Origin: Verrucomicrobiota bacterium | Lineage (GTDB): Bacteria; Verrucomicrobiota; Verrucomicrobiia; Limisphaerales; SIBE01 | Assembly: GCA_021733945.1 (NCBI GenBank) | Contig: JAIPJX010000028.1 | Location: forward strand, 1-40,693 | DNA length: 40,693 bases | Direction of reading: 5' to 3' | Shown here: positions 19,825-28,143 of the stretch, piece after piece | How the letters are laid out: every line of letters starts with the position of its first letter | How positions within the stretch are numbered: position 1 is the stretch's first letter | Notes under the pieces: generated by a model | What the model was told of the DNA's origin: nothing | What the model saw: the letters and a program-made list of their open reading frames with translations, nothing else | The model's database searches: none | Made by a program: the position numbers and the translations under genes

Positions 19825-22266
19825 TCAATCGGTGCGCGGGTCCTTGGCGTGCTCCGCCTGGGCACCATCCTGAAGGAGTTTTTTTACCAGGGCCAGAAGT
19901 TCTTTGAGACGCATCGGTTTGCTCATGTAATCAGTGGCACCGGCCTCGAGGCAACGCTCGCGATCGCCACGCATGGCAAGGGCCGTGAGTGCGACGATCG
20001 GCACTTCGCGCAGGATCGAATCGGAGCGGATTTCCCGAATGGCAGTAAACCCGTCCATCACGGGCATCTGAATATCCATGAGGATCAGGTCCGGGTGCTG
20101 TTCCCGGGCGAACTGCACGGCCACTGCACCGTTATGGGCGTACTGAAGCCGATACCCCTTGCTTTCAAGATAACCGCCGATGGGCTGGATGTACGCACCG
20201 TCGTCTTCAGCCAGCAGAATCAGGGGCCCCGTGGCCCGCAGTCCGCTGGCCGTTTCCGATTCAATCGTCCTGCGTTCGGGGTTGAAGACCCTCCGAATGG
20301 TGTCGGAAAGTTGTTCGAACCGGAAGGGTTTGGAAAGGTGCGCCACCGCGCCCAGTTGCCTTGAGCGCTCGGGTTGATCGACCCCCGACACAACAATCAC
20401 CGGAATATCGTGCGTGAGCGGGTGTTTTTTGAGGAGCTTCAGCACCTCCCAACCATCCAGATTGGGCATTCGAATATCCATCAGGATCAGGCTGGGACGA
20501 TCCCGAATCACCGCGTCCATGACCTCGTTGCCGCAGCTGATCAGCGTGCCTGTGAGATCCAGCCTGCCCAGTTGGGAAACCAGCATGGAACCAACCTGCA
20601 GGTCATCCTCAACCACCAGAACCCGGTTGCCGGACTTGAGCGAGAGAGAAACGCCCGGGTCAAGCAGGGTGCCATGTTCGTCGGCAGAGTTCTGCGGATC
20701 GGGCCGTTCGTGCGGCAGATTCACGATGAACCGGCTTCCCTGACCCGGTTCGCTTTCCAGAACCAGACTGCCACCATGCAGATCGGTCAACCGCGCCACC
20801 AAGGCCAGCCCCAAACCACTGCCCTGGTGAAGGCGATCCAATCCGGTGTCAATCTGCGTGAACGGGGTAAACAGTTTGAGCTGGTCTTCGGGAGCGATTC
20901 CGATGCCGGTGTCCCAGACCGTGAACCTCATGACGGGTTCCTCATTCCCGCACTTCACACGCAGTCCGATCCGGCCTCTTTCCTGGGTGAACTTCACCGC
21001 GTTGGACAGCAGGTTCACGAGAATCTGCTTCAGGCGTTTGGGATCCGCCTGGACGACCTGATCCCCGGAGTCGATCTCCAGGAGCACTTCGATTTCCTTC
21101 TTCAGGGCGGCGGTCCGCACAAACGTCAGGCTGGCCTGACAGATCTCCTGAATGTTCACCGGTTCCGGATACAGCTCGAGCTTTCCGGCTTCGATCTTGG
21201 ATAGGTCAAGGATGTCGTTGATCAACGCCAGCAGGTGCGATCCGCTGGAGGCAATCGTCGTGAGCGACTTGATCTGGCGCGGGGTGAGGTTTCCCTGGAC
21301 ATCCTCAAGCAGGGCTTCGCTCAGACCGAGAATCGCGTTGAGTGGAGTCCGCAATTCATGGCTCATGTTGGCCAGGAACTCGTCCTTCATGCGGGATGTC
21401 TGGGCAAGTTCATTGTTGGCCAGAGTCAACTCCCGGGTGCGCTCGATGATGCGTTCGGCCAACTGGGCGCGTTCGGCTTCGAGCGCCGCCTTGGCCTGTT
21501 TTTCTGCGGTCAGGTCGAACACAGCCCCCACATAACCCGTCAATTCCCCGTTGGCACCCTTCAACTGGGCGGCCTGGGATTGAACCCAGACCGTTTCGCC
21601 GTCGGGTCGCTGGAATCGAAACTCGGAGCGAAAAGGTATGTTCGATTGAACGGAGTGATTCCAGTCAGCGATCACCCTGGCATGATCTTCGCCATGCAGT
21701 GCCAGGGTCCAGCCCTGGCGCATGGCAGCTTCCTTTGAAAGCCCGGTCATCGCGCACCACCGGTCGTTCACGAACTGGCATTGACCGGCCGCATCCGTCC
21801 GAAAGATCCCGACCGGCGCCACGTGGGTCAGCGATCGAAAGAGTTCCTCGCTCTCACGCAGCTGGGCTTCCGCCGCCTGACGTTGTTTCAGGGTCGTGGC
21901 TTCATCGATCGCCCTCTGGATCGCGGAGGGAAGCCGGTCCAGGCGCTGCTTGAGCAGGTAGTCCGTGGCACCGAATTTGAGGCATTCGCCCGCCTCACCC
22001 GCATCAATCGCACCCGAAACGATGATCACGGGTGTGTCCGGAAATTGAATGCGGGCGAGTTTCAACGCCGACAGCCCATCGAAGTCCGGTAGGTTGAAGT
22101 CGCACAGGATCAGATCGTAACCGGAGCGTTTGAGGGCCTCCTCGAATTGTTTCCGGTCGGACGCACGAACCATCTCCGCCGTCAGGCCGTTCTCCTCAAT
22201 GAGGTCCTGAACCAGAGCCGCATCCCGTGGGCTGTCTTCGAGGTGAAGAATACGAATTCCAGACAT
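19825..22266 (-). CDS. Hybrid histidine kinase REC-PAS-HisKA-HATPase-REC-REC
   Basis: This protein of 813 residues begins at MSGIRILHLEDSPRD; an upstream ATG at 22344 would add 26 unrelated residues. Domains in order are a receiver (Asp56 in LILCDFNLPDFDG, Lys106), a PAS domain (~142-255), a coiled segment (ERTRELTLANNELAQTSRMK), HisKA (His303 in NMSHELRTPLNAIL), HATPase_c (WDTGIGIAPE, GSGLGLALV), a second receiver (Asp597 in LILMDIRMPNLDG) and a third receiver (LILMDIQMPVMDG, DYMSKPM). The kinase core and paired C-terminal receivers are shared with the protein at 13236-16549, which has two additional PAS domains. The gene follows the Rcp1-like receiver after 117 bp and is nearly fused (6 bp) to the next kinase. 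Confidence 0.94.
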   Translation of the reverse strand: MSGIRILHLEDSPRDAALVQDLIEENGLTAEMVRASDRKQFEEALKRSGYDLILCDFNLPDFDGLSALKLARIQFPDTPVIIVSGAIDAGEAGECLKFGATDYLLKQRLDRLPSAIQRAIDEATTLKQRQAAEAQLRESEELFRSLTHVAPVGIFRTDAAGQCQFVNDRWCAMTGLSKEAAMRQGWTLALHGEDHARVIADWNHSVQSNIPFRSEFRFQRPDGETVWVQSQAAQLKGANGELTGYVGAVFDLTAEKQAKAALEAERAQLAERIIERTRELTLANNELAQTSRMKDEFLANMSHELRTPLNAILGLSEALLEDVQGNLTPRQIKSLTTIASSGSHLLALINDILDLSKIEAGKLELYPEPVNIQEICQASLTFVRTAALKKEIEVLLEIDSGDQVVQADPKRLKQILVNLLSNAVKFTQERGRIGLRVKCGNEEPVMRFTVWDTGIGIAPEDQLKLFTPFTQIDTGLDRLHQGSGLGLALVARLTDLHGGSLVLESEPGQGSRFIVNLPHERPDPQNSADEHGTLLDPGVSLSLKSGNRVLVVEDDLQVGSMLVSQLGRLDLTGTLISCGNEVMDAVIRDRPSLILMDIRMPNLDGWEVLKLLKKHPLTHDIPVIVVSGVDQPERSRQLGAVAHLSKPFRFEQLSDTIRRVFNPERRTIESETASGLRATGPLILLAEDDGAYIQPIGGYLESKGYRLQYAHNGAVAVQFAREQHPDLILMDIQMPVMDGFTAIREIRSDSILREVPIVALTALAMRGDRERCLEAGATDYMSKPMRLKELLALVKKLLQDGAQAEHAKDPRTD

Positions 22267-22383
22267 AGCTTTCGTGCAAATGTTCCCGATCCCGCGTTCA
22301 AATACTCCGTCCAGACACACCACCCATTCTCCCGGCAGACACACGGTGCATGGCCTCGGACTCCGGATTCAACAAAGTGCGGT

Positions 22384-22887
22384 TCACGATGCCTCCCTTC
22401 CTTCGGCGGCTTCGTCTGAACCCGGCCCCCGCTTCGCATCGAAGAACCGGGCGCTGCCGGGAGGAGGCTGATTGATAAAGGCCCAAAATCCCCCAATCTG
22501 GCGCACGGCTTCCACAAACTCATGGAACTTCACCGGTTTGACCACGTACGCGTTCACCCCGAGCTTGTAGCTCGCGACGACATCCTGTTCCTCCCTCGAA
22601 GAGGTCATGACCACGACCGGAATCATTCGCAGGTTCTCGTCGTTTTTCAGTTCCTTCAACACTTCCAGCCCTCCCATCTTGGGCATCTTGAGATCAAGCA
22701 ACACCACACCCGGATTGCCCGGGGGCCGCCCCTCATAGGCGCCTCTCGCGTAAAGATAATCGAGCGCCTCGGCCCCGTCGCGCACGTGCACGACCTCGTT
22801 GGCCAGATTGTATTCCTCGAGAGCGTCGATGGCCATTTCGGCGTCCCGGGGACTGTCTTCGGCTAAAAGGATTCTCGTCATATTCAT
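22384..22887 (-). CDS. Stand-alone receiver, Rcp1-like response regulator
   Basis: This 167-residue single-domain response regulator resembles Rcp1, the cognate receiver of cyanobacterial phytochrome kinases. The phosphoacceptor is Asp65 (VVLLDLKMPKMGG), with the acidic residues of LLAEDSPRD, the Thr/Ser of VVMTSS and the Lys of YVVKPVKFHEF. An insertion with a tyrosine-rich loop (DYLYARGAYEGRP) between the second helix and third strand is typical of this group. The ~30-residue Gly/Pro-rich tail is not a recognisable output domain. Its ATG overlaps the TGA of the upstream kinase (ATGA), so it is almost certainly that kinase's direct partner. Confidence 0.95.
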   Translation of the reverse strand: MNMTRILLAEDSPRDAEMAIDALEEYNLANEVVHVRDGAEALDYLYARGAYEGRPPGNPGVVLLDLKMPKMGGLEVLKELKNDENLRMIPVVVMTSSREEQDVVASYKLGVNAYVVKPVKFHEFVEAVRQIGGFWAFINQPPPGSARFFDAKRGPGSDEAAEGREAS

Positions 22888-25430
22888 TCTCGTTTCTCAA
22901 TCGGGTCGGAGGTTTTGGACTTCAGTGTAAAATAGAACGTGGCACCCCGATCCGGCTCGGCCTCGGTCCAGATCCGGTCCCCGTGTCGGCTGAGGATGCG
23001 TCGCACGGTCGCCAAACCAATGCCCGTACCCTCAAACTCCTCGGCCCGATGCAATCGCTGGAACACACCGAAAAGTTTGTCGGCGTATTTCATGTCGAAT
23101 CCGGCACCGTTGTCGCGCACGAAATAGACGTGGCGGCCGTTTTCATCTCCTGAGCGCCCGATCTCAATTTTCGCCGGATCCCGCTGACGGCTGTATTTCA
23201 CAGCATTGCCGATCAAATTGGAGAGCACCTGTTTGAGCATCGCCGGATCGCCTGCGGCCTCCGGAAGCGGCGCAATTTCCCAGACAATGTTCCTGCCACG
23301 AACGGCCATCTCCAGGCCAAGGATCGTCTGTTCGACCAATTGGTCCATGTTCAGACGCTCTTCCCGCATCGCGGCCCGGCCCATGCGCGAAAAGGAAAGA
23401 AGATCGTCAATCAATTGGCCCATCTCTTCGCTCGCCTCAGTGATGGTCCGCAGATAACGTTCGGCCTTGGGAGTCAGCTGCCCCTGGGTGGCCCGGGTGA
23501 GCATCTCGACGTATCCATGCACGTGGCGCAGCGGAGCGCGAAGATCGTGGGAAACCGAATACGAGAAGGACTCCAGTTCCTTGTTTGCCGCCTCCAGTTC
23601 CGAGGCCCGGCTCACGAGACTGGCGTTGAGCTGTTTCACCCGCGTGGCGGCCCGATGGTTTTGAACCGCCAGTGAAATGCTGTCCACCACCGAAGCAATG
23701 GCCTTGAGGTCATTCTCTGGGAACGGATGCCGGGCAAACATTCCGATCACACCCAGCACCCTGCCCTCCAGCAGGAGCGGATAACCGGCGAAAGCCACCA
23801 TTCCCTCGCGTTGAGCCCAGGCCTGATCACCCACCCGGGGGTCCCCGATCACTTGATTCGTCAGATGCGGCTTTCGTTCGAGGGCAATGAGACCAATTTT
23901 GAATTTCCCCACCGGCACCCGCCCGTGCGGCCCGTCCAGATGGGTGTAGAGTCCGGCGCTGGCTTCGAGTTCAAGCTCCTGGGTGTCCTCGTTGAGCGTC
24001 CAAATCCGGACAAAAGCGGCATCCAACGACTCAACCATGAGCCGCGCGCATTTCTGCAGACACTGCTGCAGGTCCTGGTTCTCCGTCAACACCCTGCCCA
24101 GGGCCGCCTGAAACTCCGCCAGCGCAGTTCGAACCCGAAGTTCATTTTCCCTGGCCCGCTGTTCGGTGATGTCCAGGTTGACCCCCACGACCCGCTCGGT
24201 TTGGCCATCCCCACCGGCGATCGCCAGTTCAGCCGCTTTGAGAACCCTCAGGCTTTGATCCGAAGCTCGAACCACATGAAACTCCCGCTCGCTGCGACCG
24301 CAACTCTCGACGGTGGCTTGAAGGATCGCTTCCTGCTCCTGAACCTCCCCGGGCAGCAGGGTCGCCCTCCAGGCCTCGTAGGGAACCAGACCATCCGATG
24401 TCACCGGGATCCCGTAAAACGAGAACATGCGTTCGTCCCATTTAACCGCCCCGGTTTTTACATTCCAATCCCACACCCCCATGGCTGCAGCCGTCGTGGC
24501 CATTCGAAGCCGCTCCTTCTCCAGGTGAAGCGTCTCCTCGACCCGCTTGCGCTCGGTGATGTCAGCCCGAATCGCAACAAATTGCGTAATCCTACCGTCG
24601 GCACCAACAAAGGGTACAATCGTGGTGTCCACCCAGTAGTAGCCACCGTCCTTGGCCCGGTTCCGGATCTCCCCTTTCCACACCTGACCCGATCGAATCG
24701 TCTGCCACAGGGTTGCCATGAACTCCTTGGGATGAAATCCGGAATTGACCATTCGATGATCCTTCCCGAGCAACTCCGATCGGGAATATTTGGAGATCGT
24801 ACAGAACTTGTCGTTGACGAAATTGATTTTTCCGCGGACATCGGTGATTGCGACGATCGCGTGTTCATCCAGAGCCGCCTTGTATTTGAGCAAGGTTGCC
24901 TCAGCTTCATTCTGCGCACCGGACTGATCCGGAGCCCGCCCCCCAGGCAGCAGGCCTTCGATGCGGAGTGCGATCTGCCGGCCCAAGCGAACCAGCCCAT
25001 CGGCCTGTTCACCCGAAAGCCGGCGGGGCACACGGTCCATCACGCACAGCGTGCCAAAACGGAAACCATCCGGAGCGCTGAGCGGGACCCCGGCGTAAAA
25101 ACGAATCTCCAGATCGCTGCCAGGCGAGCGGTCGCGGAAGCGATCATCCTCCCGGGCATCCGGCACTTCGAGCAGGTTCGTTCCAAGGATGGTCTGCGCA
25201 CAAAACGTCTCATTCCAGTTTGGATCGCCCGGTTCCCATCCAAACCCGCCCTTGATCGATGGTCCCTGCGAATGCACCAGGGAGATCAGCGCCATGGGTG
25301 CCGCGGAAATCCTCGCCGCGATGCATGCAAAATCGTCGAGCCCGGACTCCTGGGGTCGGTCGAGAGGTTCGCACCCCTGATAGGCGGCGAGACGCTCGGG
25401 ATCCGTTTGTGGATTTAATGCGACCGGCAT
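22884..25430 (-). CDS. GAF-PAS-PAS-GAF histidine kinase (phytochrome-like architecture)
   Basis: This soluble sensor kinase of about 848 residues begins, in this call, at MPVALNPQTDPERLAAYQ. In-frame ATGs at 25499 and 25487 are alternatives, and no clear ribosome-binding site decides between them. Domains are GAF (about 40-185, with FCAQTIL and FYAGVPL), PAS1 (EHAIVAITDVRGKINFVND), PAS2 of the PAS_3 type (GVWDWNVKTGAVKWDERMF), a second GAF (LQQCLQKCARLMVESLDAAF), HisKA (SYSVSHDLRAPLRHVHGYV) and HATPase_c (VRDNGAGFD, FEGTGIGLATV). The kinase core is of the bacteriophytochrome type, but the PHY domain and an obvious bilin-binding cysteine context are not seen, so light sensing is not supported. 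It is the first gene of the signalling run and overlaps the Rcp1-like receiver. Confidence 0.92.
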   Translation of the reverse strand: MPVALNPQTDPERLAAYQGCEPLDRPQESGLDDFACIAARISAAPMALISLVHSQGPSIKGGFGWEPGDPNWNETFCAQTILGTNLLEVPDAREDDRFRDRSPGSDLEIRFYAGVPLSAPDGFRFGTLCVMDRVPRRLSGEQADGLVRLGRQIALRIEGLLPGGRAPDQSGAQNEAEATLLKYKAALDEHAIVAITDVRGKINFVNDKFCTISKYSRSELLGKDHRMVNSGFHPKEFMATLWQTIRSGQVWKGEIRNRAKDGGYYWVDTTIVPFVGADGRITQFVAIRADITERKRVEETLHLEKERLRMATTAAAMGVWDWNVKTGAVKWDERMFSFYGIPVTSDGLVPYEAWRATLLPGEVQEQEAILQATVESCGRSEREFHVVRASDQSLRVLKAAELAIAGGDGQTERVVGVNLDITEQRARENELRVRTALAEFQAALGRVLTENQDLQQCLQKCARLMVESLDAAFVRIWTLNEDTQELELEASAGLYTHLDGPHGRVPVGKFKIGLIALERKPHLTNQVIGDPRVGDQAWAQREGMVAFAGYPLLLEGRVLGVIGMFARHPFPENDLKAIASVVDSISLAVQNHRAATRVKQLNASLVSRASELEAANKELESFSYSVSHDLRAPLRHVHGYVEMLTRATQGQLTPKAERYLRTITEASEEMGQLIDDLLSFSRMGRAAMREERLNMDQLVEQTILGLEMAVRGRNIVWEIAPLPEAAGDPAMLKQVLSNLIGNAVKYSRQRDPAKIEIGRSGDENGRHVYFVRDNGAGFDMKYADKLFGVFQRLHRAEEFEGTGIGLATVRRILSRHGDRIWTEAEPDRGATFYFTLKSKTSDPIEKRE

Positions 25431-25501
25431 ATAAAAAGGTTTTTTCAATTTCCAACCGCAATCCGCTCCCGCCGAAGGTTTCTGCATCGTTCGCGACAAA
25501 C

Positions 25502-25518
25502 GTCACGATCTTCGTGAC
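25502..25518 (-). promoter_or_regulatory. Putative operator upstream of the signalling operon
   Basis: GTCACGATCTTCGTGAC is a 17-bp palindrome with 7-bp arms and a 3-bp centre. It lies directly upstream of the earliest possible start codon of the first kinase gene and abuts a TATAGG sequence (minus strand, 25523-25518) that could serve as a -10 element. No convincing -35 was identified. A role as binding site for a regulator is inferred from symmetry and position only. Confidence 0.35.
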
Positions 25519-25801
25519 CTATAGCAGGTTCAGAGCAGATTCCACCTTCACAGGAAGATGTTCGTTGGGTACGGATTGCTCGCGCACTGCCAAGACGAAA
25601 CCAAGGACTCTGGAAACTGTTTGAGCCCTCAACCAGGACTCCTGATTCAAACGCTGTTACCCGACCAGGTCCGGGATCATGACACTCGATCTGCAGGACT
25701 ATGGTCGCGCCAAAAGAATGCGATTCCACCCGGACTGTCAAGTAAAGACAGGGATCTGTTTCAAGATGGGGTGTGTGACGGATTTGTAACCACGGGAGGG
25801 T
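25519..25801. other. Intergenic region, kinase operon to IS relic
   Basis: No gene is supported here. The sequence just downstream of the relic, around 25768-25790 (TGTGTGACGGATTTGTAACC on the plus strand), could be an IS end, but no partner arm was found within the window. The promoter of the signalling operon should lie in 25519-25600 on the minus strand. Confidence 0.4.
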
Positions 25802-26612
25802 TTAAGCGGCTAGAGTAGTTTGGAACTGGCGGGAATTGTTGAGCTGGTCCCAACATTCGTTCCAGCGATTGCTCATCAAGGCACAACGAAGGGCCAGGAT
25901 ATTTTCTGCGCCGGATTCGGACCAGAACATCCCGGATTGTTTGAGACGTTTACCGATGACGGCGCGGCACCCGGCTTCCACGACTCCCGATCCGTAGAAG
26001 AGCCCTTGTCCCCTAAACGTTCCGTAGCGCATCTTGTCCTTGTTGTTCTCCAGATATCCGATTTTTCCTGAATCTTCTTCAGCGTGTCGGCGGAACTGTC
26101 CCCCAGTTGTTGGGCTCGCTTTTTCATGGTGTCAATGACGGCCTGCACTTCATCCTGTTCCATCTGCTCCTTCCATAGATCCTTCATCCGACCCGCCCAC
26201 GGGGTGTCTTTGCCGTACAAGAGTTGGCTCAGTTCGTGGAGATATTCCATCCTGTGATAGAAATCCAGGATCAGGATGGCCAACGGGAAATGCGTTCTGG
26301 CCAGTTCCCAAATCCAGGCCGCCCCGTCCCCAATGAACACGACCTTTAGGGATTTGCCGATACCCCTGCGCCTGGCTTCATCCCGCAGGAGCGGGGCAAA
26401 GCTCCCCACGGACTGGAGAGTTCCCACGTAGCTGGTGGATCGATAGTCACGCAACGGCTGGCCCTCCTCGTCGGTCTTGGTCTGGGAGAAGACGCACCCC
26501 AGCTTGACCTCCCGAGTCTTGGCGGTGCCGTCGTCCTGCTTGCCTTTGCGACCTTCGAGTTCCTCGGCGACCATGGGAATGCCGGTTCCAACCTGCTTTT
26601 CGCCCTTTGCTA
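25802..26612 (-). pseudogene. ISKra4-family transposase remnant, truncated and frameshifted
   Basis: The reading frame contains VAEELEGRKGKQDDG, VKLGCVFSQTKTDEEGQP and VVFIGDGAAWIWELA with the D of the DDE triad, and DFYHRMEYLHEL; these match ISKra4-family transposases. The frame is lost at a run of five T (plus 26060-26064): one more base would restore KKIQEKIGYLENNKDKMRYG and lead into GQGLFYGSGVVEAGCRAVIG and the C-terminus ending at 25802. The N-terminal part is absent; the sequence breaks off around 26606-26618, where a hipA fragment of opposite orientation begins. The element is therefore inactive by at least two lesions. Confidence 0.88.
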
Positions 26613-27110
26613 GCGACCCAAGGCCGCACGCCGGAGAGTTTCAGCGCGGTCGAGCGACTTTGCTACACCGGCACACGCGGCATGGGCGCGCTGGAGTTTG
26701 CGCCGGCGTTGGGGCCGAAACCTGGCAAGGCGACGAAGATCGAAGTGGACGCATTGGTGCGATTGGCCGGCGAGGTGTTAACACATCGTGGCGATTTGCA
26801 GGGACATTTTCACGCCGATGGAAAAGAGAAAGCGCTGCGCGACATCCTGCGCGTGGGCACCTCCGCTGTAGGCGCGCGGGCGAAGGCCGTGATCGCGTGG
26901 AATCGCTCAACGAACGAGGTGCCGTCCGGGCAGATCGCGGCAGGCGAGGGTTTTGATTTCTGGCTGCTGAAATTCGAAGGCGAATGGTCGCTCGCCCCAG
27001 CCTTTGTGCGGAAATTCTTCATCGAGAACAAAAAACGAATTCAACAGCAGCCTACTGTTAAATTGGCGCCTCAGCCAAGGCAGCAGCACTGCCCATCGCA
27101 GCCGACGTGA
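26610..27110 (+). pseudogene. hipA-family toxin remnant (internally deleted)
   Basis: The open frame carries a HipA-type kinase N-lobe segment (QGRTPESFSAVERLCYTGTR, MGALEFAP, GTSAVGARAKAVIAW, FDFWLLKFEG). It then jumps directly to GEWSLAPAF, a sequence that in HipA proteins lies far downstream, just after the catalytic loop. About a hundred or more residues, including the catalytic Asp region, are therefore missing. The N-terminus is cut off at the ISKra4 remnant, and the last ~35 residues (FVRKFFIENKKRIQQQ onward) are not HipA-like. No HipB partner is visible. Family assignment rests on remembered HipA sequence patterns. Confidence 0.7.
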
Positions 27111-27167
27111 GGCTGAGGATGAGCGCCAGCAGCCATCGCATCCATAGAGTGCCTGAGCTTCCTTTCA

Positions 27168-27620
27168 TCATAGTGGCACCATGAGCCCTTCGGCCTCAGC
27201 GAGTTCCTTTTGCTTGGCGTCAAAACTCAAGAATTCGGTGACTCCCAGATGCAGAGCTGTCGCCAAATGCAACACATCAAACCCTCGGTAACCCCTCGTC
27301 CAAGTGTATTGAGCCGACAGGCGTTCCCCTATGCTCGCAACATCCGCCCAGTCCACAGGCACAATCACGATAGCACCCGATGCGATGTTGGAGTTAAACT
27401 TCGCCAATGCCGCCTGAGCCGTCGTCCGGTCGAACCCCTTTTTAGGGTCATTCGCGTGCAAGAAGGCCTGCCAGCGAGTGGCCTGCCGGAACTCAAAGAT
27501 CAAGGGGGACGCGATGTGGAGGGGCTCAGGCATCTGAGCGAAGTGTTTGGCAGCCTGTGGCGAGTTTGCTTGGTTGCGAAACATCGCACAGAGAAATGAC
27601 GTGTCAGGGTAAGCGATCAT
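27168..27620 (-). CDS. PIN-domain toxin (VapC-like ribonuclease)
   Basis: This 150-residue PIN-domain protein is predicted to be the RNase toxin of a type II toxin-antitoxin pair. Acidic active-site positions are visible: Asp6 (IAYPDTSFLCAMF), the Glu of LIFEFRQAT, the Asp of YRGFDVLHLATAL and the Asp of FLSFDAKQ. The first strand and last helix follow the PIN fold order. Its ATG overlaps the antitoxin TGA (ATGA), so translation is coupled. The target RNA cannot be predicted. The pair sits among transposase relics, consistent with horizontal acquisition. Confidence 0.9.
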   Translation of the reverse strand: MIAYPDTSFLCAMFRNQANSPQAAKHFAQMPEPLHIASPLIFEFRQATRWQAFLHANDPKKGFDRTTAQAALAKFNSNIASGAIVIVPVDWADVASIGERLSAQYTWTRGYRGFDVLHLATALHLGVTEFLSFDAKQKELAEAEGLMVPL

Positions 27621-27877
27621 GCTTGGTCTTCAGCAAGTTCTGCTTCCCTCATTGCCCTGACCTCGTCCAGGGAAAAGACACGATCACCCCATACCTCTTT
27701 GAGTTGGGCCATGATGTCAGGCTTGGGGACTGGCAGGGCGGTCGCAGCCGTTCCAAGCCCGGTCAAGGAAGCGAAGGCCCGTCCGCGTTTGATGATTTGG
27801 ACGGTTTCCCCGTGCTCAATCCAGGAGGATATGCGGCGAAAGTTGTTTCGAAGGTCAGCGACGGTTGCTGTTTTCAT
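27617..27877 (-). CDS. Phd/YefM-type antitoxin
   Basis: This 86-residue protein has the N-terminal Phd/YefM DNA-binding fold (MKTATVADLRNNFRRISSWI, then GETVQIIKRGRAFASL), where the ITKRGRPVA-like strand is diagnostic. The C-terminal acidic helix (SLDEVRAMREAELAEDQA) is the expected toxin-neutralising region. It is predicted to bind the downstream PIN toxin and repress its own promoter. The start codon lies directly against an AT-rich palindrome (27878-27890), consistent with autoregulation. Confidence 0.9.
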   Translation of the reverse strand: MKTATVADLRNNFRRISSWIEHGETVQIIKRGRAFASLTGLGTAATALPVPKPDIMAQLKEVWGDRVFSLDEVRAMREAELAEDQA

Positions 27878-27890
27878 GATATAATATATC
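27878..27890 (-). promoter_or_regulatory. AT-rich palindromic promoter/operator of the toxin-antitoxin pair
   Basis: GATATAATATATC is a 13-bp palindrome with 6-bp arms, immediately upstream of the antitoxin ATG in otherwise GC-rich sequence. On the minus strand it includes TATATT/TATTAT sequences resembling a -10 element only a few bases from the start codon, so the transcript may be leaderless or nearly so. Binding by the antitoxin is inferred from the family. Confidence 0.5.
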
Positions 27891-28041
27891 TATCACAATA
27901 CCCCAGCATGTCAAGCACCTGATAATCGCAAGTCTGCACGCGACAGTTCGAAAGTGGAATCGAGTTCATCAAGGTCCATAGGCTTCTGCCAGACTAGCAA
28001 ATATGGGTTCTGACGCGTGCTACTGAGTAAAATGGGCTCAG

Positions 28042-28104
28042 AGCTCCCCGATTGATGACAGGATAAATTGCTCCTGGAGACTCTACCCTCAATTGTCTCG
28101 CCAT
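28042..28104 (-). pseudogene. RAYT (REP-associated tyrosine transposase) N-terminal relic
   Basis: From the ATG at 28104 the minus strand reads MARQLRVESPGAIYPVINRG. This matches the hallmark N-terminus of Y1-type REP-associated transposases (PGAIYHVxxRG), with the catalytic-region His replaced by Pro. Similarity stops after about 21 residues, and the downstream frame has no HUH or Tyr motif. It is an inactive fragment. It follows an ISAzo13-like relic by 39 bp. Confidence 0.6.
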
Positions 28105-28143
28105 GCTGGAAATACAACCTTTTTGCCACACCATGTCAATCGA

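Noticed and set aside
23727-25418. 563-codon plus-strand ORF
   Set aside because: It is antisense to the GAF/PAS kinase and shows no recognisable protein pattern.
27911-28129. 72-codon minus-strand ORF upstream of the antitoxin
   Set aside because: Its first part is an out-of-frame reading of the RAYT relic. The tail (MDLDELDSTFELSRADLRLS) looks protein-like but is too short and unsupported to call.
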